From assembly GCA_016708105.1 (NCBI GenBank), contig JADJGJ010000001.1, positions 2,232,001 through 2,296,000 of the forward strand: a stretch of DNA of 64,000 nt, in the 5' to 3' direction. Position 1 is the stretch's first letter; the number at the start of each line of letters is the position of its first letter. Shown here piece after piece: positions 9,058 to 18,531 of this stretch. Below the pieces are notes generated by a model, which saw nothing but the letters and a program-made list of their open reading frames with translations, was not told where the DNA came from and made no database searches. The translations under genes were made by a program, and so were the position numbers. This DNA comes from Crocinitomicaceae bacterium. Lineage in GTDB: Bacteria; Bacteroidota; Bacteroidia; Flavobacteriales_D; Crocinitomicaceae.

Positions 9058-10538
9058 GGCTTTTCTACCGGCACGTCACTATAAAACCAATTGGAAATCC
9101 ATTTGTATTTGCAAACTTTTAAGCCTTTTTTGTTGTAAACAATATAGCCTACTATTTTTTCTTTATCAATGCCTTTCTTGTCCAGATATTCTGCTCTAAT
9201 CATATTATAAGGATAATAAAAATCATCTAAATAATACCGGGTTTGAGGCTCAGAAATCTCCCACAATACTTCACCGGTTTTTATATCAAATATTTTAAAT
9301 GTCTCCTGGTAGTTTTCTTGTATTTGATCAGCTCCAAGACCATCCCTATTCCATGTTTTTCCAAAAACTAAATTATCACTTGGCGGCCCCCCATTCAAAA
9401 AATACCCATACGCTGTATCGCTGAAAGAATATATTATCTGTCCGGCTGAATCTGTGATAAACATCGCTCCACGTGTCACGCCTCTTGATTTATCATATTC
9501 ATATGTCCATGGTCTTGCCCCGTTTACCTGCAACCTAAAACCATCATTATAATATAAAGAACCATCACGGTGAGAAGCGCTGGGCGGAAAGGGCGCCCGG
9601 AATATCTCAGGTATAAAATATGAAGTGTCAACTATTAAATCACTCCCATCAGCATAATGAAAATTTATCTCTTTTGAACCATAATCAATATAAATTTTAA
9701 ATGGTTTACCGTGTTGAATTACCACCACAACGGGTGATCCCAAGTCAAGATATTCTATATAAAATTCATCTTTGTTAGTGAAAATATAAGGAGTTGTTAG
9801 AATATAATTGCTACTTTCAGCAATTCTCTGGGGTTCTCCATAATCCCCCCAATCAGTAAAAAGAATTGCAAATTTTCCATCCTTCCATGCGTAATCACAA
9901 AAAGTATTTACATACACTAGGCTATCCCATTGACATGGCGTTTCAATACTTACATCATCTTTAATTAGATGAAAGCCTACTTGATTGTTTTCTCTAAAAA
10001 CAATTTTTGCAGGTATATATGATGACACTTCATCTTTCATAAATCGTGTCTTGCCCATGGATAGGAATATTGTATCGTATGAATGAGCTGAAGTAAACTT
10101 AGTGGTTAAAATTCGGTATTTATTGTTGCGCCAGCTTACTTCAGGATCTCGATACGGGCTCCATAAAACTTCATCCCACATACACAGGAAATCGTAGCGA
10201 TTATCTTTTTTTCTAATCAGGTAACCATGAAGCGGAGAATAAATAGTGTCATAATCAAGTTCTGAAATTTCCCAGTGATATTCCCACTCATCCTTATCAA
10301 AAAACAAAAGCGCATAGCCATGTTTATGATTTTTGTAGAAACTAAATATTATATGCGCACTTGTGTAACTGATAACGCTATCATATTCTATTGGTAATAC
10401 AGTATTCCCTGATTTATTTTCAACCAACCCATATTTTCCTTCATGTGAAACAATAGTTGAAAATATCTGATCTTGTGATACAGAATTGAGTTTTATAAAA
10501 AAGGTTAGAAAAAAAAATAATAGTATGCGTTGGTTCAT
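9054..10538 (-). CDS. secreted WG-repeat protein, copy 2 (putative immunity-like)
   Basis: 494 residues, signal peptide ILLFFFLTFFIKLNSVSQ, then the same first WG repeat as copy 1 (GKYGLVENKSGNTVLPIEYD). The 3' half of the gene (about 9054-9790) is nearly identical in DNA to 7276-8010 of copy 1; the central part is clearly diverged (for example YDTIFLSMGKTRFMKDEV is absent from copy 1). This pattern of conserved ends and a variable middle suggests recombination between copies and a specificity region in the middle. It is preceded by a short phospholipase-tail remnant (10554-10690) and followed, with a 4-base overlap, by a longer one. Confidence 0.72.
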   Translation of the reverse strand: MNQRILLFFFLTFFIKLNSVSQDQIFSTIVSHEGKYGLVENKSGNTVLPIEYDSVISYTSAHIIFSFYKNHKHGYALLFFDKDEWEYHWEISELDYDTIYSPLHGYLIRKKDNRYDFLCMWDEVLWSPYRDPEVSWRNNKYRILTTKFTSAHSYDTIFLSMGKTRFMKDEVSSYIPAKIVFRENNQVGFHLIKDDVSIETPCQWDSLVYVNTFCDYAWKDGKFAILFTDWGDYGEPQRIAESSNYILTTPYIFTNKDEFYIEYLDLGSPVVVVIQHGKPFKIYIDYGSKEINFHYADGSDLIVDTSYFIPEIFRAPFPPSASHRDGSLYYNDGFRLQVNGARPWTYEYDKSRGVTRGAMFITDSAGQIIYSFSDTAYGYFLNGGPPSDNLVFGKTWNRDGLGADQIQENYQETFKIFDIKTGEVLWEISEPQTRYYLDDFYYPYNMIRAEYLDKKGIDKEKIVGYIVYNKKGLKVCKYKWISNWFYSDVPVEKP

Positions 10539-10553
10539 AAAATTATTTGTAAA

Positions 10554-10690
10554 TTATAGTTGAACATCAAAGTATTCGTTTACAGTTTTTTCAGCAAATT
10601 TTTGGGCAATTTTGGCCAACACGTCAACTTCTTTAAGTGCAAAGTCATACGTTGTTACGCCGTAATCGTAGAGTGAAACAATGTTTCTGC
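10554..10690 (-). pseudogene. second orphan tail of patatin-like phospholipase
   Basis: Reading the minus strand gives about 45 codons ending in TAA at 10554: NIVSLYDYGVTTYDFALKEV, then DVLAKIAQ and VNEYFDVQL. These are nearly identical to the end of the fragment at 8806-9057 and homologous to the end of the intact phospholipase. The match stops abruptly near 10690, where it joins the 3' end of WG copy 3. There is no start codon of its own. It marks a recombination joint and shows that the tail plus WG-gene unit has been copied at least twice. Confidence 0.82.
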
Positions 10691-10696
10691 CCCAAA

Positions 10697-12103
10697 TCAA
10701 CGTAACCATCGATATCTAACGAACTTAATTTCTCCAGTACGATCATTGAATTTAACGTATCCGACAACTTTTTGGTTATCATGTTCCCTGTATTCTCCAA
10801 AATCAAAATACCTTTCTTCATCGATTTTATTAATCTTTGAACGATAAAGTATTGATCTACTACCATCAATTTGAAAAAGCATACCCTTTCTATCAAATTT
10901 TTTTATCAAGACGCCGCTATCAGCATAGTACACGTTTAATATTACACTATTTGTTGGTTCATCTATCAGATATTCAAACATAAGATTATTGTCTAACCAC
11001 CTTGTGTCATAAACACAATTTGGAGTATTGTAACTAATAACAAAACCACTATCAATAGTATTTAGGTAAACCTGTGAAAAATAAGGCCCATTCATCAGTT
11101 CATATGTTAGTGAGCTATCGGTACCAAGGTCATACACGCCCTTATGTGAAGGCAAACTGGTAACAAAATACCGTTCATTTTTTTCAACGTTAGACTTATA
11201 AATCAATACCTCATTGCCGGGTTCAAAGTATTTAGGTACCCGCATTGAAGTAAATATCGAATCAGATATAATTAAACTTCCATTTTGATCTTTAAATTCC
11301 ATAATAAAATACAGCGAATCAGCATCAAATATTTTAATTGGTTGATCAGGATAGAAAGTAATAAAATATTGATCTCCAGTGTGAGTGGTGTAAGAATACG
11401 GTTCAGATTCAAAAAGATACTCAGTACATGCTCTGTAATGCGTACTAAAAAAAGCCATTCTACCATCTTTCCACACTGAGAAATACCCATCAGGGCTCAA
11501 GTTTGTAATGCTGTCCCATTGGGGTTCAAATAGATAAAGACTTTGTTTATCTATACTATACACACTCATCTCAACTTTTTGGATGCCGTACAAATTATTC
11601 TTTTTTATTATTAATAGCACAGAAAAACCTGGATAAAGATATAGTGAGTCGTACTCATCAATAGAATTATGGAAAAATTTTGATGTTCCATCTACAGTGA
11701 CACCTTTGAATACCCCCGGGCTGTCCCAAAAAATCTCTATAATTCTATAACTGTATTTTGAATCCTTCTCGAATATCAAGGCCTCACTCCCATATTTTTT
11801 TCGAGTGGGTTCACCCAAAAAGTATATAGAATCATAGACGCATTCTGAAACATCCCAAAAAAATTGGTTATAAGCTTCAAGTTTAATAGCATATCCATAC
11901 TTGTCATGGTCTCTATATCTAAAGATATTGGAGTTTTCAGCTAATTCAACAATGGTATCGTACTGCGGTTCCAATATTACTTCACCATCCTGATCAATCA
12001 ATCCCTGTTGTTTATTTTGCTCAAATATTATTTGAGCAACAGATTGAAAGTTAATGATACAAATACATATTGAAAAAAATAAAAATTTAATTGTGCGCCT
12101 CAT
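10697..12103 (-). CDS. secreted WG-repeat protein, copy 3 (partner of the intact phospholipase)
   Basis: 468 residues with signal peptide (FLFFSICICIINFQSVAQ). WG-like repeats include KQQGLIDQDGEVILEPQYDT, DKYGYAIKL, NNLYGIQKVEM and WKDGRMAFF. It is a distant paralogue of copies 1 and 2 and shares their layout but little close identity. It starts 6 bases after the stop of the intact phospholipase gene, so the two are almost certainly co-transcribed. A signal peptide here beside a phospholipase without one fits a periplasmic protein that protects against, or binds, the phospholipase; this is inference. Alternatives are a surface adhesin or a structural repeat protein. Confidence 0.7.
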   Translation of the reverse strand: MRRTIKFLFFSICICIINFQSVAQIIFEQNKQQGLIDQDGEVILEPQYDTIVELAENSNIFRYRDHDKYGYAIKLEAYNQFFWDVSECVYDSIYFLGEPTRKKYGSEALIFEKDSKYSYRIIEIFWDSPGVFKGVTVDGTSKFFHNSIDEYDSLYLYPGFSVLLIIKKNNLYGIQKVEMSVYSIDKQSLYLFEPQWDSITNLSPDGYFSVWKDGRMAFFSTHYRACTEYLFESEPYSYTTHTGDQYFITFYPDQPIKIFDADSLYFIMEFKDQNGSLIISDSIFTSMRVPKYFEPGNEVLIYKSNVEKNERYFVTSLPSHKGVYDLGTDSSLTYELMNGPYFSQVYLNTIDSGFVISYNTPNCVYDTRWLDNNLMFEYLIDEPTNSVILNVYYADSGVLIKKFDRKGMLFQIDGSRSILYRSKINKIDEERYFDFGEYREHDNQKVVGYVKFNDRTGEIKFVRYRWLR

Positions 12104-12109
12104 TTCTAA

Positions 12110-14566
12110 TTATTTAAAATATTCTTCAATTGCCTTATACGCCTCCTTTTGAGCTAACTGAGCAAGAACATCAACTTTATGTAAAGCGAAGTCGTAAGTA
12201 TCAACTCCGTAGTCATATAGGGGAATTATATGACTGTGATCAGTAATATCACGAATTTGTCCCCTTTTTGCGCCATAGGCATAGCCGGTAAATGCAATTT
12301 CAAGGATATTACGAGGAATTTCCCACGGCTTTATATTATTGTGCTGCCCATAATGTTGATGCCATGCTTTAACGATTCTGTGTATAGCACTTTTCTTAAA
12401 CTTAATGACCTCTTTATTATCCGATTTCTCAAGTTTAGAATAAACGAATTCTTGAAACATAATTTCAATCTTTTTCTCTATTAATTCTAATTCAATTTCA
12501 GGGGAACTGAAATCTACAGTTTCTGGTAGCCTCGTGTCTATTTTAGATAAAAAAAACTCCCTATCAAGTCTATCCAAAAGTTCAGCTTCTTTCTGCTTTA
12601 GTTTAGGAATTTTCATATCAAGATCGTTCAAAAATGTTGGCGGGTAATCTCCATCCAACTTAATAGCCAATACACTATCAATTTTGCCCCCAACGCCCTT
12701 GTCTCTGAAATAATTAAACGGTATGTTATTGAAATACCCACCATCCAGTAATAAGCCCTTGAACTGCGCATTATAAAAGAATTTTATCAGGTTTATGTCA
12801 ACAATAATTTCATCATCATTCAACATCACGGTTTGATTTTCCCATATTACCAACTTGAATTTTCCCTTTTCGTCAACTCCCACGAGTATTTTTTGCATTT
12901 CATCTAAAAAAGTATTTAGTTCAAGTAGATTATTAGTATCAACAAAAGCCATATTGTCTGGACTTTTCAATAAATGCTGTTGTAAAGCTTTTTTTACGGC
13001 GTATTCATATAAATCATAATCCGATTTTTTAAATTTTGCTCGAATTGTCTTTTTGCCATCAGACTTATTGTAGTTAACAACAGTAACAAATGGTTTTGGT
13101 TTGCCATTAACTATAACATCAATTTCTGCTAACTTCGACCAGGGCAGTAAATTTATAGTATCGCCTCGTTTCAAAGAATCTGTATGCGGTTCAAAAACGA
13201 CATCGGAGGCATTAAAAACCGGACGTATGGCCGGAGGAATTGACATGGAAGATCCAACAGCCTCAAGCACTCTGAAATTAGGGGTATATTTATCAGAGAA
13301 GTATAATGGAGAATTTGTTGTAAAGTTTGAAACCGCAGCAGCGTATTCAACTTTTAAAATCATCCATAATTCTCTAAAAGTGATGTTTTGTAGATGTTCA
13401 AAAAGTTTTTTGGCTTTATCGTTAAATTCAGTTTTGTGCCGGCTACCAATTTCAAATAAAGGGTAAGTCAGCTCTGCCTTGGTAATTCCATTAAATTTTG
13501 AAAAATCCGGTTTGCTGCCTTTATACTTGTCAGCATCAGGTATATTATTAAAATAAATGATCAGTCGTTTTTGAAAATACGTATCACGTGTGGCGGCAAA
13601 CAGCATCATGTCATAAAAAAATTCGCGCACCTGAAAACCTGAAAACATTCCACGGTCTTTGAAAATTGCGGCGAGAGTATTACCGGTTACTTTTATTTCA
13701 CCACTTTTTTTATTTAAAAAAAGATAAGTACCCAGTGTTAATCCAGCCGCATAAGCAGACCTTGAAACCATCAAACTTGTTGTTTGCGATGTCAAATCAT
13801 TTTTGGATAGTATTCCGAATATTTTAGAAAGAAACTTATCATACCAATTATTCTTTGAGTTAGATTGAATGATTTTTAAAACTTGACTCACATTGTGTAA
13901 AATCCCGTCTATGATCACCTTGATTGACAAACCAACGAATAATTCTCTCTTCACATATTTTAACCTGTTACCGTGTATTTCAGTTTTCTGGTTTTCCAAG
14001 GAATATATGAAAATATTTTCTTTCAAACCTAGCGCATTACCACCCCGAAAATTTAAAATTTCATTCTGTTTCCTGGTTAAATTATCGTCTTCACCAATTG
14101 ATAGTTCAGATGTCTCGTTTATCATACGATATTTTCCGGCATCAATTTCACGTAAAAAATTTGTAAAATCAAACTTCAATACTTCGTCAATCTCATCAGA
14201 ATTCAACCCTAATGCCAAACCAAAGGTTGTAATAGCACCGGCTGATGCACCGGCAACACCTTCTATGATTGGTATATAGGTGTCTTCAGTAGGTTTAGTG
14301 GGGTCTTTTTTTAAAAAATCCAATACACCCGGTTTTCTTTTTTGATTGCCGGTATTAGTGATTGACGCAATCTTTTCAATACCATCTGGTTCATTCTCAG
14401 GATTAATTTTGCTAACTCGTATTGATAATTGATTCTCCAACGCCCTGATAGCACCAAGGTAGGTATTACCTCGTGCTCCACCACCTTCCATAACAATGTA
14501 CTTGAGTTGATCAATGGACATTTTAGGTTTTTCAGGCTCCTTAGTATTTTCCTGTTGATTTGCCAT
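12110..14566 (-). CDS. patatin-like phospholipase, large form
   Basis: 818 residues, no signal peptide. All patatin landmarks are present: oxyanion loop GGGARG at 28-33, nucleophile elbow GASAG with Ser108, and the catalytic-dyad Asp608 in LLLDGGYFNN. The 500-residue gap between nucleophile and Asp is far larger than in ordinary patatins (about 200), so there are long insertions, one with hydrophobic character (SAYAAGLTLGTYLFL). The enzyme should hydrolyse acyl esters of phospholipids. The C-terminal 80 residues recur as orphan fragments at 8806-9057 and 10554-10690. It lies between a 1000-residue unknown protein (18-base gap) and WG copy 3 (6-base gap). Absence of a signal plus secreted neighbours suggests an effector exported by another route or a cytoplasmic lipase; the sequence cannot decide. 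Confidence 0.85.
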   Translation of the reverse strand: MANQQENTKEPEKPKMSIDQLKYIVMEGGGARGNTYLGAIRALENQLSIRVSKINPENEPDGIEKIASITNTGNQKRKPGVLDFLKKDPTKPTEDTYIPIIEGVAGASAGAITTFGLALGLNSDEIDEVLKFDFTNFLREIDAGKYRMINETSELSIGEDDNLTRKQNEILNFRGGNALGLKENIFIYSLENQKTEIHGNRLKYVKRELFVGLSIKVIIDGILHNVSQVLKIIQSNSKNNWYDKFLSKIFGILSKNDLTSQTTSLMVSRSAYAAGLTLGTYLFLNKKSGEIKVTGNTLAAIFKDRGMFSGFQVREFFYDMMLFAATRDTYFQKRLIIYFNNIPDADKYKGSKPDFSKFNGITKAELTYPLFEIGSRHKTEFNDKAKKLFEHLQNITFRELWMILKVEYAAAVSNFTTNSPLYFSDKYTPNFRVLEAVGSSMSIPPAIRPVFNASDVVFEPHTDSLKRGDTINLLPWSKLAEIDVIVNGKPKPFVTVVNYNKSDGKKTIRAKFKKSDYDLYEYAVKKALQQHLLKSPDNMAFVDTNNLLELNTFLDEMQKILVGVDEKGKFKLVIWENQTVMLNDDEIIVDINLIKFFYNAQFKGLLLDGGYFNNIPFNYFRDKGVGGKIDSVLAIKLDGDYPPTFLNDLDMKIPKLKQKEAELLDRLDREFFLSKIDTRLPETVDFSSPEIELELIEKKIEIMFQEFVYSKLEKSDNKEVIKFKKSAIHRIVKAWHQHYGQHNNIKPWEIPRNILEIAFTGYAYGAKRGQIRDITDHSHIIPLYDYGVDTYDFALHKVDVLAQLAQKEAYKAIEEYFK

Positions 14567-14584
14567 TTGGTTTTAACTGTTCAA

Positions 14585-17500
14585 TTAAACAATAGGGTCA
14601 CACGTATCAGCAATAATTGCCGGAGAGAATTGTTTTGGAATAACAACATCACTGGTTGGTTCATCAGTACCTTGTGGATACCCAATAGGTTTGATGCCGT
14701 TAGAATTGCCACACTCAAGCATTACCAAATTAGTTGGTATTTTAAATATACCCAAATCTATTACATCAATTGGTGCAGGTAGTTCATTTCCGTTAATGTC
14801 ATGAGTAAATAATGTTGGTTGATTATCACGTAGCTCATCAAGTAACGCACTCATACCTTCAGGCACCACTTCATAATTAGCTATGGAGTTAAACTGAAGA
14901 AAATTGACTGCGGCCAGTTCTTTCAATTCATCTCTGAAAACCGGAACCCGAACTGTTGCATAAGAAGCCTTTAAGAAAGATTCAAAATGCGGATTGTCAT
15001 CAGACAGATCAAGCAGCTCTTTCCAATTATTTTTATCAGAATAGAAATAAGGGTGCAACACGTAAGTTAAATTTTTCCAATCAAAAACAGTTTCAATGAA
15101 TTTCACTTTTTCAGCATTCATTGAATCAGCACAGCATTTTGGATTATACTCTTTTCCTACCACAAAATTATCTTTGATCCAAAACGGATTACATCTGAAC
15201 ATTTTACGAATGGTTTCGCGTTTAATTTCATCTAAAACCATTTCAAGTTTGCGTGCCGGATTTACACCCGGTCTGTTAGGATCAAAAGATTGCATCTGAG
15301 TTTCAGCATCTGAACGAAGTTTTTCATATGCTTTCACAATTTCATTATACGCCTTTATTTTCCATGCTTTGTACGCATCTTGCTTCAAGTGACATTCTAT
15401 TTGAAAATTTACAAAAAATCCTTGATTCTGGGCAATAACTGACAATGCCAGTTGAGATACTTCACCGGTGAACCAGAAATCTGTTGGTGTCCAGAAATTA
15501 CTACCATCACCCCAAAATGCGAAAGAAAGATTACCTAATGAACAAACAATGCTGTTCCAATAATCCCACCCATTTACATAATAGCTGTTCGCAGTTGCTT
15601 TAACGCATTTATAATTTTCAGGAATCTGAATTACCTTTCCAACAAAGGTTTTTTCCGCACCATTAAATTCTTCAGCAATGATAATTTTACTTGCAGGCGG
15701 CTGTTCGATATCTGCCTTATAAACGGTTGCCCATGCTAAATAATTATCACGCGTGATATTATCAATTGTGAGAACTGGAACTCCTTCTATACTCACCTCT
15801 CGCGGATCAGCCGGAATTGAAATTGAAGGAATATCTTTAATACTTCTGCTCAGATAATAATGTGCAGGATGTGCAATATCAAATTCAAATATCAGTCGTT
15901 TACCGTAATTCTTCAGACGTCCTCTAATGAGTTTATCTAACCAGCGATATACATAAGACTTTGTTGCTTGCGCTGTGTTGTCAATTTCATGCGTTACGGT
16001 TTCTTCATATTCCTCAATCAAATTAACGCTTCGTTCGCTTCGCGTTCTGTGACTGGCTCTGTCAACAATTCGAGTAATTACTTCTTTTGCTTCAGTTTGG
16101 GATGAGCTGTTGGAACTAAACGACGAATTAGAGTTGGTGTATCCGGCATCAAGACTTGCCGAAACAGGCCCATACGTTGCCGCCGCTGATGCGTAAACTG
16201 AAAATGAGTTTGCGCTTGTTTGTGCTTCATATGCTGCATTTTCGATGCTATATTTTTCTGTTGATTGGGTATCGGTTTCTCTGAAAGTTTCATCCTCTAC
16301 CAAAATTGACTCAAATGTTTCAGAGCGTTTTAAACGTCTTGTTACTCTTGTGTTTTTTTCTCCGGACTGCGTATTGTTTATGTGGGCAATTTCACCAGGT
16401 AAATAACCAACAATTTCTTGTTCTACAACTCTCAAATCAGCAATTTGATAAGGGAATTTATAATCACAATCAAGGCCACTTTGTAGAATGTTGTTACCTG
16501 AAGACTCTTCAGTATAAGCGTGATCAAATTTAGACGTCTCTACCCATGAGGTGCCAATATAACTGTAAGTTTTCTTTTCAATGAGTGAGCTTACTTCTTT
16601 GTTAATTTCAACCATCCGCGTATTTATCATCTTCAACGCGTCTTTTGTTGTCAGGTTTGTCACTTTGAGAATTGACAATACCTGATCATACTCAGTTGTA
16701 CTTAAATTTGACGTTCTCGATATTGTAAGTGTTCCTTCGGTTTCCAATTTAGTGACTAACCTCAAAAAATCATTTAACTGGTCACCCATTTCAATATTAC
16801 CTGATGGATTCTGATCTAATTCATCGTTGATCTTAGAGCGCATATTATCAGCGCCAACCCGGTTGAAAATTTTATTCTCACTTCTCTCAGCCACCACGGT
16901 AGAAAGGTGAGTCTGGATGGTAGTTTTTGCAACACTAACTGCAATACTATCTGTATGCAAGTAGTTTAACAAGGCTGTGAATTCAGCATTCATTACTACT
17001 ACCTGTCCTACACTGATGAATTCTACCACGTTTTCAATTATGGCTTGATTCACTGCTTCTTCAGCGAGGGCAAGCTGATTCAGTTCGTCCAAAACTGCAG
17101 GTTCACCGCCTGGTTCTCCTGACCCTCCTTCGTTTACACCAATATACTTAATGAAAGAAGGCGTAATACTTTGCGGAACAATTATTAAAATTTTGTCCGT
17201 CCCCGGATTCAAAGCCTTGTAAACTGTTATAAAGGTGTCAACAATTATTTTGTAAACCTGATTTGTATTGCTCTTGGTTAGGGTTCGTATTACTATATTG
17301 TCATATAATTGTTGCAAACCGGCTAAGGTGGGTGTTGCAATCAAATCTGTTTGAAATTGTAACGCAGCAGATTTTGTTTTCAAAAATGACGCGCTATCAA
17401 CATACGCCTGTAAAGTATCATTATAATCCGCAAGTTTTACAGCCGGAGTATCACTACCTGCAACAATTGTTGCTAAGTCTTGTATAAGTTGTGTGTCGTA

Positions 17501-17587
17501 CTGAACTTCAACGTCATCTTGCGTTGACTCTGATAAACTAGGATTGCGCAATGATGCGAATTTAAAAACTGGAATTTGTTGAGACAT
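14585..17587 (-). CDS. unrecognised 1000-residue protein heading the phospholipase operon
   Basis: I do not recognise this family. It has no signal peptide or clear membrane helix. Residues 1-350 are mostly predicted helical. Around residue 390 there is a motif VEQEIVGYLPGEIAHINN followed by Arg/Glu-rich charged sequence (RVTRRLKRSETFE). Next comes a Ser/Ala/Gly-rich amphipathic stretch (SVYASAAATYGPVSASLDAG, then NSNSSFSSNSSSQ) and more charged helix (RIVDRASHRTRSERSVNLIE). The last 400 residues are mixed alpha/beta with Trp-rich segments. The small-residue stretch flanked by charged helices could be a membrane-inserting or self-assembly element, but that is speculation. It is the first gene of the operon and is followed 18 bases later by the phospholipase, so the two probably work together. 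Confidence 0.75.
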   Translation of the reverse strand: MSQQIPVFKFASLRNPSLSESTQDDVEVQYDTQLIQDLATIVAGSDTPAVKLADYNDTLQAYVDSASFLKTKSAALQFQTDLIATPTLAGLQQLYDNIVIRTLTKSNTNQVYKIIVDTFITVYKALNPGTDKILIIVPQSITPSFIKYIGVNEGGSGEPGGEPAVLDELNQLALAEEAVNQAIIENVVEFISVGQVVVMNAEFTALLNYLHTDSIAVSVAKTTIQTHLSTVVAERSENKIFNRVGADNMRSKINDELDQNPSGNIEMGDQLNDFLRLVTKLETEGTLTISRTSNLSTTEYDQVLSILKVTNLTTKDALKMINTRMVEINKEVSSLIEKKTYSYIGTSWVETSKFDHAYTEESSGNNILQSGLDCDYKFPYQIADLRVVEQEIVGYLPGEIAHINNTQSGEKNTRVTRRLKRSETFESILVEDETFRETDTQSTEKYSIENAAYEAQTSANSFSVYASAAATYGPVSASLDAGYTNSNSSFSSNSSSQTEAKEVITRIVDRASHRTRSERSVNLIEEYEETVTHEIDNTAQATKSYVYRWLDKLIRGRLKNYGKRLIFEFDIAHPAHYYLSRSIKDIPSISIPADPREVSIEGVPVLTIDNITRDNYLAWATVYKADIEQPPASKIIIAEEFNGAEKTFVGKVIQIPENYKCVKATANSYYVNGWDYWNSIVCSLGNLSFAFWGDGSNFWTPTDFWFTGEVSQLALSVIAQNQGFFVNFQIECHLKQDAYKAWKIKAYNEIVKAYEKLRSDAETQMQSFDPNRPGVNPARKLEMVLDEIKRETIRKMFRCNPFWIKDNFVVGKEYNPKCCADSMNAEKVKFIETVFDWKNLTYVLHPYFYSDKNNWKELLDLSDDNPHFESFLKASYATVRVPVFRDELKELAAVNFLQFNSIANYEVVPEGMSALLDELRDNQPTLFTHDINGNELPAPIDVIDLGIFKIPTNLVMLECGNSNGIKPIGYPQGTDEPTSDVVIPKQFSPAIIADTCDPIV

Positions 17588-18531
17588 AATTTTTTGTTTT
17601 AGGGTAATTATTTTTGATTTTTATATTGGGACAAATCGCCGGACAACCTGTATCTACGAATCTAGTGTAACTGTGTTTTATATGGTTCAGCTTTTGGGTA
17701 GCAAGCCTGCCGTACAACGTTACTATACCAAATTTGGAATTTTTATTGAATGGAAAACGTTAATTGCAAACAGACTAACCAATAATTTTTTCATAGAACA
17801 ACATTTAGTTTAGATAGATGAATGATAACGAAATTTAAATTTTTTCGAAGTGACCAAAATATCAAACTTAATTTACAACCACAATAAGCAAACTACAGTA
17901 AGACAAGCTTTTGTATATTCCCCGATAGCGTAAACCGTTTTAATTCTATGTTCTTTTTTCGCCATCAGTAATTTTTTTTAGGAATATCTTTCTTCACAAT
18001 TTCCGTCATGTCGGGAAACCGTCATATTAAGATTGTTTTTGTGTCGGGAAACCGCCATTTATTGATCAAAATGATGTCTGGAAACCGCCAAACGTTAATT
18101 CAATTTTCTTAAGATATCTTCACTATAAAGTTTGAAAATCAATGGTCGTGACACGTTCATTGTGAATTAAAGCCCAAGCAAACATTTATTAACCCATTCT
18201 TTAATATTTCAATTCACCAATATTTTCAACACATTTATCTGTATCTTCACTAAAATTTCAGCCGCATGAAATCTTCCATTTACCGATTGAAAAAAATGAT
18301 TAAAATTGAAAATTTATTGGGAGTTCAGTATGAAATACTTCTCATGAGAGAAGAATCAGACGTTTACCAAAATTTCAATTCAGTTCATTCAAATGGTATA
18401 ATACTCGTCAGAAAAAAATCACTGAACGTGTTGAAATTTCAAATAAACAAATCAGTAGAGGGCTAAACGTTGCACAACTTGATTTAAAGAGCCAATAAAA
18501 TAATTTATCATCTGAAAAATCAAACCACCCC
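17588..18531. other. gene-poor stretch at the edge of the accessory array
   Basis: About 940 bases with no convincing gene. It should hold the promoter of the minus-strand operon starting at 17587 and that of the plus-strand metallophosphatase at 18532. A triple 33-bp-period repeat lies at 18009-18091. A 66-codon open frame at 18266-18466 has biased, low-complexity composition and no recognisable motif. A different frame over 18350-18498 reads QKKITERVEISNKQISRGLN and could be the tail of a decayed gene, but I cannot name it. Confidence 0.5.
18009..18091. repeat. three direct repeats at exact 33-bp period (possible transposon end)
   Basis: The 17-mer TGTCGGGAAACCGCCAT or a close variant starts at 18009, 18042 and 18075 (first copy has GTCAT at its end; third has TGTCTGG). 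The 16-base spacers between copies are unrelated. Evenly spaced multiple terminal repeats beginning with TG are typical of IS21-family ends, where they bind the transposase. No istA/istB gene or opposite end is visible, so this would be a solo end. An iteron or operator cluster is the alternative. Confidence 0.6.

Noticed and set aside
10645..10896. 83-codon minus-strand frame
   Set aside because: It lies in another frame of WG copy 3 and the tail remnant and has no recognisable content.
18266..18466. 66-codon gene near the metallophosphatase
   Set aside because: No motif, no promoter or ribosome site, and a competing frame reads more protein-like over part of it; best left as unassigned or decayed.
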